Below, one piece after another: positions 31,896-43,089 of a stretch of DNA of 64,000 nucleotides (positions are counted from its first letter, which is position 1; each line of letters opens with the position of its first letter). Source of the stretch: Fragum whitleyi (taxonomy: Eukaryota > Mollusca > Bivalvia > Cardiida > Cardiidae); the NCBI GenBank assembly GCA_948146395.1, contig OX411549.1:39576767-39640766 (forward strand), read 5' to 3'. The position numbers and the translations under genes are program-made. The notes beneath the pieces were generated by a model. It made no database searches. It was not told the DNA's origin and saw only the letters and a list, made by a program, of their open reading frames with translations.

Positions 31896-31906
31896 TACCA
31901 TGTTAA

Positions 31907-32351
31907 GGTAGTGGACCCATAAAAATTCGATTTGTTTGTTTGAATGGGTTTAATGCCGCTTTCAACAATCTCGCAGTTATATCGCGGCAGCAGGAGCACC
32001 TAACAATGGATTCCTGGTATTTCTTTCACCTGTACTACCATTACACCCTTCTTAGCCTCCGACTGCTATTTCACATAGGTTTACGATTATCTACCCATTG
32101 GTGAAAGACAAACGTCAGAAAGGATATTTGCTGCCACCGGGGATTGAACCCACAACTTCCAGATTGGAAGTCATATGCCTAACCAACTGCACTATGGTGG
32201 CGGCTGCGTAAAAGTGCGACAACTTTTCATTAGTAATGAACTTAACAGTGTTAACCAAGGTTTCCTAATGATTTTGATTAGGAAACCTTGGTCAACATAG
32301 TGAAAGATCATGAGTTCTGAAATGTTGCGGAATTATTATGGGTCTACTACC
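31907..32351. mobile_element. TTAA MITE, family F, copy 3, holding a SINE
   Basis: TTAA at 31903-31906 and 32352-32355; ends GGTAGTGGACCC and GGGTCTACTACC; hairpin AAGGTTTCCTAAT/ATTAGGAAACCTT. A reverse SINE interrupts it at about 31933-32203. Confidence 0.78.
31933..32203 (-). mobile_element. tRNA-derived SINE in a MITE
   Basis: In reverse it has the GCCGCCACCATAGTGCAGTT head, body and tail end AAACCCATTCAAAC. The flanks ATAAAAATTCGA and GTAAAAGTGCGA look like a decayed target duplication. Confidence 0.7.
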
Positions 32352-32355
32352 TTAA

Positions 32356-32905
32356 ATTACAGATTGTCATTGGTTTAATTCCAAAACTTTATAATTACAA
32401 CTTAGTAAAAGCTGCAGGTATGAGGTTTTTTGAATTAAACTAGTGATACTTATCACATTCCATAACATTAGTACTACATTGCATGTGTGATGCAAAGTAG
32501 AATGTAACAGACTTTTTGTTCACATACATGACAGGGGAGAATGACAGGTCAACAAAACCCAACTATATCCATTCCATGTTTGATGTAGTTCACTTTTCAA
32601 GACAAAAGGGACCCTCTAGACAAATGTGGTTGTTATGAATTAGAACCATCATGGACTTTTTTTAAAGAATTACTTGTTAAAGAGATCAAATTTAGCAGAG
32701 GTCAATCATAAATTTTATTAAGATAAAATGATCTTTGAGGATTAAAAATATTTAATGAACAAATTAGCGAATGTAATGGTCAATTCTTTTCTAACAGCTT
32801 AAATAAGTCTTTTTCACATGCCAGGTCAAAAATGTGTGGCCTGAAACACAGAAAACACTATCCAGAATTAAAATCCTGGATCCAGCTTAAAATTATGTAA
32901 GGTAT
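32356..32905. other. Intergenic, nothing recognised
   Basis: AT-rich sequence between the convergent TMEM165 and PGK genes. No coding frame or repeat ends seen. Confidence 0.4.
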
Positions 32906-33029
32906 CAGCCCTGCCCTCATTCAGGATGATAAAACCATGCAAACTGTTTTCCAATTTTACCCTGCCTTGCATGCAGGGTAAAATTGGCAAACAGCTTGCA
33001 CTGTTTTGTCATTCTGAATGCAGGGCTGG
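32906..33029. repeat. Long palindromic repeat, family O, copy 1
   Basis: An almost perfect palindrome of about 120 bases: CAGCCCTGCCCTCATTCAGG outward ends and CAATTTTACCCTGC/GCAGGGTAAAATTG at the centre. Confidence 0.75.
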
Positions 33030-33422
33030 TATTAGTACACAAAAAGACCAGGGTTGAGACTTCACACATCCAAAACAGTTCCTTTTGGTGTGACATTTCG
33101 CATTTTAGAATACATGTGTAACTTACATGGTCAGATCCAGCAAATGTTAACTTGTGTTGTTTTTTACCAAAAAATATTGTAAAGTATAGCGAAAACTTTA
33201 TTCTACATAGACCCATCCCATATGATTAACTTTTAGGAAAGTGAAATTGAAAAAGAAAAAATTAGACAATAATTTCAAGTAGATGAAATTTGAAAATATC
33301 ATTTCTACTGTGTAGAAAACATTGCAGACTCTGAAAAAATAGCTTCCCCATTCTTCATTGGATTTCCAAATAATTTTTACAAGGGTAGTAAAAATGGGAT
33401 TGTTTAAGAGAGGATTGATTAA

Positions 33423-33563
33423 GGTAGTGGACCCTTAATAGTTCTGCAATGTTTCGGAAGTAATGAACGTTAACAGTGTTAACCAAGGTTTAGGAAACCT
33501 AGGTCAACATTGTGAAAGATCATGAGTTTGGAAATGTTGCGAAACTATTATGGTTTCACTATC
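33423..33563. mobile_element. TTAA MITE, family F, copy 4
   Basis: TTAA at 33419-33422 and GGTAGTGGACCC at the left. The right end is decayed (GGTTTCACTATC, then TTGA). The hairpin AACCAAGGTTTAGGAAACCT is shortened. Confidence 0.65.
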
Positions 33564-33760
33564 TTGATAATGTCAAGAGTGAAAAAAATCACCCTTGGTC
33601 AGCTGGAGAAGTCTGTCTCAAGAATTCAAAGAATATCCAGCCTTTGCGTGGGGATAAAAAAAGTAAAATCTCTTCCATTTTATAAAAAACAAGTATGTTA
33701 TGAAGGTAGTATTTTATACATCAATTTAAAATTTGATAGGCATATTGAGGGGGTACTTCA

Positions 33761-33925
33761 AAACTTATGTAAGTGCCTATACATTCATGAGCACTTACAA
33801 AAGTTGTGCACTGACCCCTTTGTATAGATGTCAATGAGGAGAAGATGATGGGTCAATGCAACACTATTGTAAGTGCCTATAAATATATAGGCACTTACAG
33901 TAGTATTGCCCTGATCCCTCAAAGT
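33761..33925. repeat. Two short palindromic repeats, family G
   Basis: 33761-33823 and 33855-33925: inverted GTAAGTGCCTATA and TATAGGCACTTAC with a loop of a few bases. The outer text GCACTGACCC / GCCCTGATCCC is shared. Confidence 0.7.
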
Positions 33926-33929
33926 TCAT

Positions 33930-36090
33930 TGCACACAAGTCACAAATCATGCTAGCATCCATTTATTGGCTTTGCTGTTTTGGGGGGAAAAAACTGTGGT
34001 ATTTCTATAGCCTTTGTAATTATTGTGATTGTCATGGACAAAGGAAAAACTAGACATTTTTTGTTATCTCGGGTATTACTCAAAGCATTCACTTATAACT
34101 TGGCTTTCGTGTACAATATCAAATTATCATAAAAATGCAACCTGTTCAATTGTAGGAAGAAATCTAGATACATTTTGTAAAAATTATGCTGCTTTTTACA
34201 CCACCATGAAATGGCTACAGGCATATAGTTACTCCTGTCTCTAAGTGTGGGTGGGTGGGTGGGGGTGGATGTCTATGTGTCTCATTCATGTCTGGAGCAT
34301 AACTTCTATATTTATGGATGAATTTCATAATAACTTGGCACAGTTGTTACCCTGGGTGAGTACTAGTGCCATGCGAATAGTTGTTCCAGATACACCCAAG
34401 GTCACAGCTGAAAGTGAAATAGTTGACTGGGTTACTGCCCCTAGATCTATCGATACTAGAGACAGGTATTTTACAAATTTTCGTAAGGTCATGTGACCCG
34501 GTAGTGACGTCATTTGATCAACGTTAAATGGAAGCTAGAAAATCGTAGAGCGTTTGGTAGAGGATTTGCGACATGCAGTTGATCGAAATGCAGCGAAAAA
34601 CAACAAATAATGAGTTGATTGTTTGTTTTTCTTTCGTATGTTTATCTCGTAAAGAGCATATTTATTTAAGCAACAGAATTTCAGTCCTTTCCTTTTAAAT
34701 AATACCGCCAAATTTTAACGGATATCGACATGCATGATGGGAAAATTCTTACGGTTTGTAATAACTTACTTGTCGTGAAAAACACACATCCAATCAGATT
34801 GCCGTAAGATTTATACACTACCCGTTGTCTCTAACAGACATCGGAGTACCAGTTCAGTGAAATAGATCACTGGTAGTATTTGTAGGGGCATCCATGTCAA
34901 TGACATATTTCTAGATTGACATGATAATGACATCAGATTTTTCTATATACAATGAAGCACCTAACAGCGGAGCATAGTCACCCCCAGGCAATGGTCTTTT
35001 TCGATTTTGCCCCTTGTTGTTTTGCAAAGCATCATAGAAACCAACTTGATAAAATTGTAGTTATGAATTTTGATAGGGAGAGGTGTGATCAACTAGATCT
35101 GTAACTTATTAAAGCATTTTTTCGGAGTTATTGCCCCTTGGGTAGTAGTATTAAGGAAGTATTTCTGTGTATTATTATAATCAGGCATCATTAATAGAGT
35201 ATGGCTATCTTTATTGTAGCTTTAGTCCCCAAAATGACAGATCAGGGGCATATTATTTATGCTGTGTCTTTGCATCCAAAAATAACTTTACAAAGACCAT
35301 AACTTTTGATTCGTCAGTCACATGGCAGTTGCATGATTATAGATCTCAATGATATGGCTCTGCAGATAACAAAGTCAAGAAAGTCATTTGAAATTGATCA
35401 ATTCAAATATAATCAACCAAGGTTGAACCCTGTGAAAAAATGATTTGTACAAGCAATTTTTCCACTCACAGTAATTTCTTCAAGTTTGCATTTCATTTCT
35501 AAAACATTGTAACTAGCATACATTTTCTTTGAATGGTAGTCTTTAACTTAATACAATTATTGACCAGTCTGAAGTTATGTCGTCAGGTATTTGATTTATC
35601 AAAGCATGATAAAACTAATTAACAAAACAAAAAGATGAATTTAATTTTGGGGTGAATTTTCGCCACTTTACATTTACTGTATATGATATTATTAATATTA
35701 TCATCAAATGACTTGACCTTGAAGAATAATACAACACGGTCAAATAATTTACAAAAACTGAAAAATAATAATATGTTCAGTAAAAATTGTATTGAACGTC
35801 CTCTTTTGGGACAACGTTGAGATGATTCTAAGAAGGCTCAACAACATAAGATTTATTTACAAAAATTTATAGAACAATTACATCTACTTTTAGGATATTT
35901 TGATTTAAAGAAGGGGATTTTGAAAAAGGTTGCTTAATAAAAGCAGTTGCTGAATGGCCATGGTCATGAACAAGCAAGATGAACTGTATATTGTAATAGG
36001 TAAAAGCTTGTAGGATTCATTAATTTAGTTATATGTTGTTCATATGATAACATATACTATTGTCATAGAGTTAGTCATAATTTTATGTGA
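33930..36090. other. Intergenic, unclassified repeat-like sequence
   Basis: It contains text of the 'aacttggcacagttgttaccc' kind and a GGGTGGGTGGGTGGGGG run at about 34243, as in other bivalve repeats, but I found no ends. A decayed family N palindrome lies near 35806. No coding frame is supported. Confidence 0.35.
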
Positions 36091-36096
36091 ACCAAA

Positions 36097-36226
36097 TTCA
36101 GGATGAAAAAATTTGCAAAACTGTTTGCAAATTATGCCCCTCTTTGCACATGTGCTTGCATGCAAAGCCGGGTATAATTTTCAAACTGTTTGCACTACTT
36201 TGTCATCCTGAACACAGAGCAGGAAT
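36097..36226. repeat. Long palindromic repeat, family O, copy 2
   Basis: AGGATGAAAAAATTTGCAAA at the left and TTTGCACTACTTTGTCATCC at the right, with an inverted TTATGCCC/GGGTATAA centre. Less perfect than copy 1. Confidence 0.6.
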
Positions 36227-36989
36227 TACCTCTTATTGGAAATTTTGTTAGACTAGCTGGAGAAGCGGGAACTTGGACGCCTGAAACTTGTGTCATGGAT
36301 GATCAAGAGGTGTCAAGTGTCACTCAACAAAGGGGTTGCCACATACAGCATTTATGCTTATAATGCTGAATCTGGAATATCCCTGTTATGACAGGATACA
36401 TAGATTAAGATCAAATTGCACATATGCTTTGTTGAACAAGACATGTTTTAAGTACAGTATTTTCTAATTAACTACAGATTCACAGTCAATGCTTCCAGTG
36501 CATTCAGCACTCTGATTTTAACACAATTTTGCTTAGAGTTTTTATTCAGCCTGACAAGGGTTAACAAGAAGTTGAATGTAAGTTTAAAGTTTGCAAACCA
36601 TTCCGAAGGTGGTTACCAAAATGAAAATATTTTTTGTAATGTCTGTTACACTTTGGTGTTACTTTAAGACTTTAAAAATAGTTCTGGCCACCAGGAATGT
36701 TTACCTTTGGTCTTGAAGTTCTTCTTTCAAATATTTAATTTGAGTGAAAATGTTGATTGCTGTTCTCATGAAAAAGCTACCTTCTTAAGTCAAACATATT
36801 ACCTTGATATGCTTAACCTTATGCCAATAGTATATAATGAAGGGATATAAATATTTATAATGTTGATGATTAATTGTTATGAGCAGTGTATAAACTCCAT
36901 GTGCTGTATCATATCACATTTTTCCTATTAAGATGATTATTTGATATTAAATCTAATTGATAGAAAAATCATGCATGTTTTTTGTTTTA

Positions 36990-37257
36990 TTATACGCCCC
37001 AAGGGTTGTATTATGTTATGGCCCCGGTCATCCGTCCGCCTGCCTGTCCGCCAATCCGTTAGCAATTATTTGTGTGCGCAACTCTTGCTAAATTATCAAT
37101 GGGAATGAGCTGAAACTTGGCACAATTACTCCTTATGTCTAGTGCATAATACCTTTGAAATTCAAATCACTCCAGTCATTCCTGAGAAATCTTGAATTAT
37201 CTGCCCTTGAATTGAAACAAAATCACTGTTCAGGTGTATATGCGCTGCTTTATGAAG
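36990..37257 (+). mobile_element. Possible HINE-like element, family L, left part
   Basis: It begins TTATACGCCCCAAGGG with an imperfect partner TATGGCCCCGG, followed by GTCCGCC microsatellite text. It is interrupted at 37258 by a TIR element and resumes at 38115. Its 3' end was not found. Confidence 0.45.
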
Positions 37258-37263
37258 CTCTTG

Positions 37264-38114
37264 CAGGGTTTTCATAAGCATCAAAAAGCCAAGAGTCAAT
37301 GAATTTGAGTAAATATTTCCAAGAGTCAAAATGAAAATCTCAAGACTCAAACCGTGAAACAATCATGCAACCCCCTCCCCCTTAAAAAAAGTATCAATTT
37401 TTTTAAAAAAAGAAAAAAAAATCATTTAAATGTATTGAAATAGATCAAATTAGGTACAGATCATACAGATCATCATCCAAAGGTGCCTGAAAATAAACTG
37501 AATAGATAAATTATAAATTTTCACCCTCCAAGTTCACCAAAATGTCCAGTCATTAAATAACTACTAAAGAGCTTAATATCAGACAAAAGCCTTGTTTTTT
37601 CTAAAGTACAATTAAATGGAAAGAGTTTTGAAGTTGCAAGTGCAAGTAAAAGTCTCTAATGATTTTAATTGTTCACAAAAAAGACATGGAGTTCAACCAC
37701 GAAAACCCATGACAATTCTCAATTGATCCTCTTCTTGGTGTTTATTGACTGACTATGTAGATACTGTTCGAATTATAGTGAAATTATTCAAAAGCATGTT
37801 GATTTTAGATGAAATCGGAATTAAAGTAAATTGGTTTTAGATGAATTTCATAGGTGTCAAAAGACTTTCAATTATGATTGCCGATGCATAGCTGCTCGCC
37901 GGAGTGTTTTAATTGCCAATCAAGCTAGGTGTTATTAGACCATCAATTAACTATTTTCCAATAATATGACACACTTCTAGCAACCCTTGACGCACAGCTG
38001 CTAATTCTGAAGAGTCAAAATGACACACCAACTCAGATTTCCAAGAGTCAAACTTGCATCATTTTGGATTTCTGTGCTTCAAAACCCAGCGTCCCGGGTC
38101 AAACGAAAACCCTG
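37264..38114. mobile_element. hAT-like non-autonomous element
   Basis: Ends CAGGGTTTTC and GAAAACCCTG; flanks CTCTTG at 37258-37263 and 38115-38120. CAGGG ends are usual for hAT elements, but hAT duplications are 8 bases and only 6 match here. The interior repeats AAGAGTCAAA words. Confidence 0.6.
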
Positions 38115-38617
38115 CTCTTGTTTGGTTTAGTAGAGGTTGAGGCATATTATTTTACAAGTGTCCGTCTGACTATGAAAATCTTAATCTGCTAACTTATCAC
38201 TTTCCTTAAACATTACACAAGAAACAAAGCTCTGGATTGTCTTAGATTCCTCTCATCATGTCAAGGTCATTGTCAATGTCAAACTTCTATAATAAGATAA
38301 TCCGAAATGTTCTGCTTACATTTTGAAAAGCCAATTATCATCTATTATTTCTATTCAAGATGACCTTGATTATGTCAGAAGATGTTGGGCTTGACACCAT
38401 ATCGTCATTGTAATTCAAAAACCTTGTATTAACTACAGCTTGATAAAAGCTGTAGTTACGAAGCATTTTAATTATGTTGACGATATACACATCCATACTA
38501 GGTAGTTCAATATGGTGAATGTTAAAACATAAGTTAACAGACAAGTTTTCTACAAGACAGACCAATGCATATTAATCAATATACCCTGTTATTCTATTTG
38601 AACATCCAAACTGCTAT

Positions 38618-38820
38618 TACAGGGCAGTTGGTATTGTTCACTATCATGGGTTCCTGGGTTAAATCCCAGATGTCTAGACATCTTTTCCCATATTTATTTC
38701 CCACCAAGAGTTTGATAATAGTAAACCTATATGGGATGAGCAGCTGGAGACTTTGGGAAAAATATTGTGTTACATGCAGTACTGGTGAAAGAAATACCAA
38801 GAATCTATGCTATGGTCACT
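38618..38820 (+). mobile_element. tRNA-derived SINE, decayed
   Basis: It keeps GGCAGTTGGTATTG (box A side), GGGTTAAATCCCA (box B-like), and body text AAACCTATATGGGATGAGCA and GTACTGGTGAAAGAAATACC in SINE order. The tail is missing. Confidence 0.6.
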
Positions 38821-38846
38821 AAGGGGCCCAAGCTACTTTGATTTTT

Positions 38847-39816
38847 AGCTCCACTGGCTGAAAGCCACTGGGGCTATTGTCATGGCGTTGTGTCCGTTGT
38901 GCGTCCGGTTGTAAACTTTTTCTTTAAAAATCTTCTCCTCAGAAACTACTGGATGAATTTCAACCAAACTTCACAGGAATGATCCTTGGGTGACCCTCTT
39001 TCAAAGTTGTTCAAGAAATTTTGATCCAATAAAAAACATGGATTTTATGGGCGTGGCTAATTTCCAAATATGGTAAAAAGTGAGTTTTCTCAGATTCTAA
39101 TTGATGGATATCAATCAAATTTTACATGAATGATCCTTGGGTGACCCTATATCAGTCTACAAAAAATTATTGTGATCAGATGGAAAATATGCATTTTATG
39201 GGCGGAGGTCATTTCTCTATATGTTATTTAGTGGAAACTTTGAAAATCATTTTCTCAGAATCTAAGTAATGGATATCAACTAAATTTTACTTGAATGATC
39301 CTTGAGTGACCCTTTATCAGTCTTCCAAAAATAATTGTGATCGGATGAAAAATATGTATTTTATGGGCAGAGGTCATTTCTCTATATGTTATATAGTAGA
39401 GACTTTGAAAATCATTTTCTCAGAATGCAATTGATGGATATCAACCAAATTTCACTGAAATATTCCCTGAGTGACCCTGTATCAGTCTACCAAAAATTAT
39501 TGTGATCTGATGAAAAATATATATTTAATGGGCGGATGTCATTTCTCAATAGTTTATATTTGGAAATTTTGAAAACCATCTTCTCAGAATGTAATTGATG
39601 GATTTCAAACAAACATTTTTGGTATGATCTTTGGATGACCCATTATCATGCAGCCAAAAATTATTTTGATTGGATGAAAAATATGTCCTTTATGGGCGGA
39701 GGTCATTTCTCTATATGTTATATAGTAGAAACTTTGAAAATCTAGTCAGAACTTTTATTTGCTTTTACAAGAATTTCAAGCCTGTGGAGCGACACAAGCC
39801 ATTCATGGCTTTCTAG
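38847..39816 (+). mobile_element. HINE-like element, family B, copy 4
   Basis: AGCTCCACTGG palindrome at the start and AAGCC/GGCTT hairpin with TCTAG at the end. About five 150-base units lie between. The GTCC microsatellite is nearly absent (GTGCGTCCGG only). Confidence 0.72.
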
Positions 39817-39826
39817 TTTTGTTTGA

Positions 39827-40094
39827 ATTGGGATTAACGCCACTTTCAACAATCTTCAGTTATATCATGGGGGCTGGAGCACCTAAAAATGGATTCCTGG
39901 TATTTCTCACATTAGTACATCCATTACATCCTCTCCTAGCCTCTAGGTGCTATTCCACAAAGGTATACCAAATTCAACCCATTGGTGGGAGACAAAAAGT
40001 CAGAAAGGTTGAGTGTTGCCATCGGGGATTGAACCCAGGACCTCTATATTGGCAGTCCAATGTGCTATCAACTGCGCTATGATGGTGGCTGTAA
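39827..40094 (-). mobile_element. tRNA-derived SINE, reverse
   Basis: In reverse: head GCCACCATCATAGCGCAGTT with box B GGTTCAATCCCCGAT, body, then GGCGTTAATCCC near its end. It lies about ten bases after a family B element; the tail is short. Confidence 0.72.
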
Positions 40095-41040
40095 TGAAAT
40101 TGAAGAATTTATAGATGGGCATTATACCCCACTCAAACAATCAAATATTTTAACATGCAGCTGTATACTCCCGGTGAGAAAATGGTTGTACCTTCGATGA
40201 TGAAATGCTTATATTAAGCAAGACATGGTTACCCCTCAAATTGTCTTTGAATATATTTAGCAGCTGCTTAGCAGTTTGTACTTGTACCTCTTTTTGGTAA
40301 TTTGTCGACATATTGGTTATCCATCTTGAAGAAATATCTTGTTGGCAATGTATTGAGAGAAGACCTTCCAGGCCTATAAATTTTGACAAAATTGTGCAAG
40401 GTGTTATCATGCTGTCATACAAAACACAATACATATAAAACAACCCTCATATGTGCATCCTTTAACCTGTATACCAATCCGATTTTGACTGGATAATTAT
40501 TCCTACATTCATTGATATATTTTGGAAAAACTTTTAAAATTGCTCTCCATCATGGGTGTATGTGCTATTTGAGAGGAATTTTCAGATTGTGTCAATGTCA
40601 CATTTCAAGGTCAAATGTTTAAATGCAAGCTCAACAGCAGTTGTCTTGGGACAAGTACCTAGTTTCATTCAACAATTAACAAAAGTCAAAATGACATTGT
40701 CATCAGCTTCGTGTAATTGGTGATTGATAATGTAGGCATCCTAATTCTGGGATTACAGGCTGGCAGCTGGAATGAAACATTGTGGTTGTACTAGTGTCAG
40801 AAGTAATGGGAACTCATGTGTTGATGCACCAACGAATCCATTGAAACCTCAATACTAAAAATTACATGTAACAAAGTTGAATATTAATGGCTTTCAGTTC
40901 CTTACAAACAAGGCTTAAATAAATATCTGTTGTCATTTTTTTATTACAGCAAATAATCAGATAAACAAAGGTATATAAATACAACGAAAATTCAATAGAC
41001 ATGATGTACTGAATCTTATCATGTGGATCTATTTTCAATA
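40095..41040. other. Intergenic, nothing recognised
   Basis: AT-rich sequence with no supported coding frame or element ends. Confidence 0.4.
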
Positions 41041-41047
41041 TTGTTAA

Positions 41048-41242
41048 CCCTTGTCATACTGAAGCAAAACTTGGCAAAGATGATTTAAATCAAGAGTACT
41101 GAAAACACTCAATGTAAAATTGTGAGGCAGTATTGATTTTTAACTTATAAAAAGAAAATAAGGTAGTAAAGACATGTGCAGGCTGATCTTTGTCTATACC
41201 TCCTGCCAAAGCAGGAATATTACAGTTTCAATATAACAAGGG
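41048..41242. mobile_element. TTAA MITE, family I, copy 2
   Basis: TTAA at 41044-41047; left end CCCTTGTCATACTGAA; right end TATAACAAGGG followed by TTAA (41243-41246), which is also the left TTAA of the next MITE. Confidence 0.7.
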
Positions 41243-41246
41243 TTAA

Positions 41247-41466
41247 CCTTTTGCTGTTTAATCCCTGCTTTTTACACGCCTGTGATTTTATGATTGAGAA
41301 AACATTGTGAAAAAAAAGAAATTGCTTCTGACAAGCAATTTCTTCTTTTTCCACACTATTTTCTACCATACAGAATGGTTATTTTTCAAATTAAATCCAC
41401 TTAAAATTTTCGTCTGCAAAACCTTTGAATTTGGACAGGTCCAAAATTTTGTAAAACAGTAAAGGG
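41247..41466. mobile_element. TTAA MITE, family H, copy 3, reverse
   Basis: The reverse of copies 1 and 2: CCTTTTGCTGTTTAATCCC at the left and GTAAAACAGTAAAGGG at the right, then TTAA (41467-41470). It abuts the family I MITE with one shared TTAA. Confidence 0.75.
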
Positions 41467-42219
41467 TTAATACTCCTCCACAAACTTCTTTTCTTTGCAA
41501 ATGCTTCTGCATCTTACAGTATCATCAACAAATAAGACAACATTCCAATAAAGATATGTGTTATTTCAACAACAATAATTGTGTCATTCCAACTGCAACA
41601 TGAATAAATCTATAGTTATGATACTTTGGTGAACCAGTGATGATTTTCATTAATGCTGCTCATAGATTTCTTTGTGAATCACTTCTTGATAATGTCACAG
41701 AGAGTCTAGTTAAATGCCCAAAATAATTTGTTACTCTCTATAAGATTCTATCTCTTAGGGAATGTATACAGCCCGTGCCATCAGGACAGTAATGGTGCCC
41801 AAAATCAAATATTTTGTTGGATAGATACTTACATACATACATACATTTACATGTATATACTGTAAAAATTCTTACCATTTCTTTTGCACAAAGCCACGAA
41901 ATTATCAATAAAATCCATATGGCACAATTTTCAACTAACCTTTTAGCAAGCATATCATATGCATGGTACCCTGCATTTCACATGCAATGGCTTTCAAATC
42001 AAAGAACTGTTTTTAACCTTCGAAAGTCTATTGTCATCCTAAACTCATTGGTATCAAGACCCATTTCAAAGCTACAGATAAATAGAATGAAGTGGATTTT
42101 AGATTTTTTAAGTTTTTCATAAATATTGGCATAGACCCTTTGTTGAGGATACCCTTTGGAATCATCTTAAAGAAGCAAGAAAAATCCGATCAGTACCCAC
42201 AGCACTGGTTTCCAATCAG

Positions 42220-42461
42220 AAATAACTATTTGATGTTACATAAGTAACTATTTGATGTCACAGAAATAACTATTTGATGTCACAAAAATAACTATTTGAT
42301 GTCACAGAAATAGCTATTTGATGCCACAGAAATAACTATTTGATGTTACATAAATAACTATTAGATGTCACTTAAATAACTATTTGATGTCACAGAAATA
42401 ACTATTTGATGTTACATAAATAACTATTTGATGTCACAGAAATAACTATTTGATGGCTCAG
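42220..42461. repeat. 22-bp tandem repeat, about 11 units
   Basis: The unit is AAATAACTATTTGATGTCAC plus AG or similar. Variants ending TTACAT alternate irregularly with those ending TCACAG. A hairpin of family G follows directly. Confidence 0.9.
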
Positions 42462-42525
42462 TGCAAAAACAGTTGTAACTGCCTATAAACATATAGGCAG
42501 TTACAACTGTTTAGCACCTAACCAT
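42461..42525. repeat. Short palindromic repeat, family G
   Basis: CAGTTGTAACTGCCTATA and TATAGGCAGTTACAACTG with a loop of a few bases. A second copy of this type is at 43120-43190, in the 3'-most PGK intron. Confidence 0.8.
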
Positions 42526-43048
42526 CAAATTTAAGGAAGACATACATCTCTATGTCATATCATTGACTGTACCATCACTCATTTCTCCAACGATGAGAAA
42601 TTTTTTATAGGCAAATTATTTGATAAAACAAAAAGTTTTAGCATCAAGAAATTCTTCTGTTTTACAGAACATACCTTTAAGTATATATAATGTCCTCTTG
42701 TTTGCATCCCCATTTTCTTTCAAAGACATATCATACACAAATGAGTAAACACAAGAAATTTAAGAAAAATTCAAAAACAGCCACAGCTCTTCAAATCACT
42801 TATAAATTTATCAAACAGGTGTATTTAAAGTATTTACTGAGATTGTGATTGATCTTTAAAATCAAAATCTTTGTTCAACAAAACATGATCTAAACATGTT
42901 TAATAAAGTAAAAACAACTGCACCAAGAATGCTAAAAATCTTTCTAAAGGTACACTATATTACAATGAATCAAATCTCTCTTTCCGTGTGAAGTTGTGTA
43001 TTACACTAAATGTAAGTTTTTTAAAAGTTTCTAACCAGAAATATCCTC

Positions 43049-43089
43049 TTATGCATCACTAAGGGCATCAACACCTGGTAGGACTTTAC
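43049..43089 (-). CDS. PGK1: PGK last exon
   Basis: It encodes [12 protein letters not shown] and a TAA stop at 43051-43049, the standard C-terminus of the family. The acceptor is TTACAG. A possible ATTAAA poly(A) signal on this strand lies at 42904-42899. Confidence 0.93.

Noticed and set aside
33761..33925. Family G hairpins as microRNA precursors
   Set aside because: Loops of only a few bases and several scattered copies fit a palindromic repeat better than a microRNA gene. Small-RNA data would be needed to reopen this.
34245..34513. Frames on both strands with protein-like text
   Set aside because: No motif or splice support. The text resembles decayed bivalve repeat sequence.
42220..42461. 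CRISPR-like array
   Set aside because: The units are direct tandem repeats without spacers, in an animal genome.
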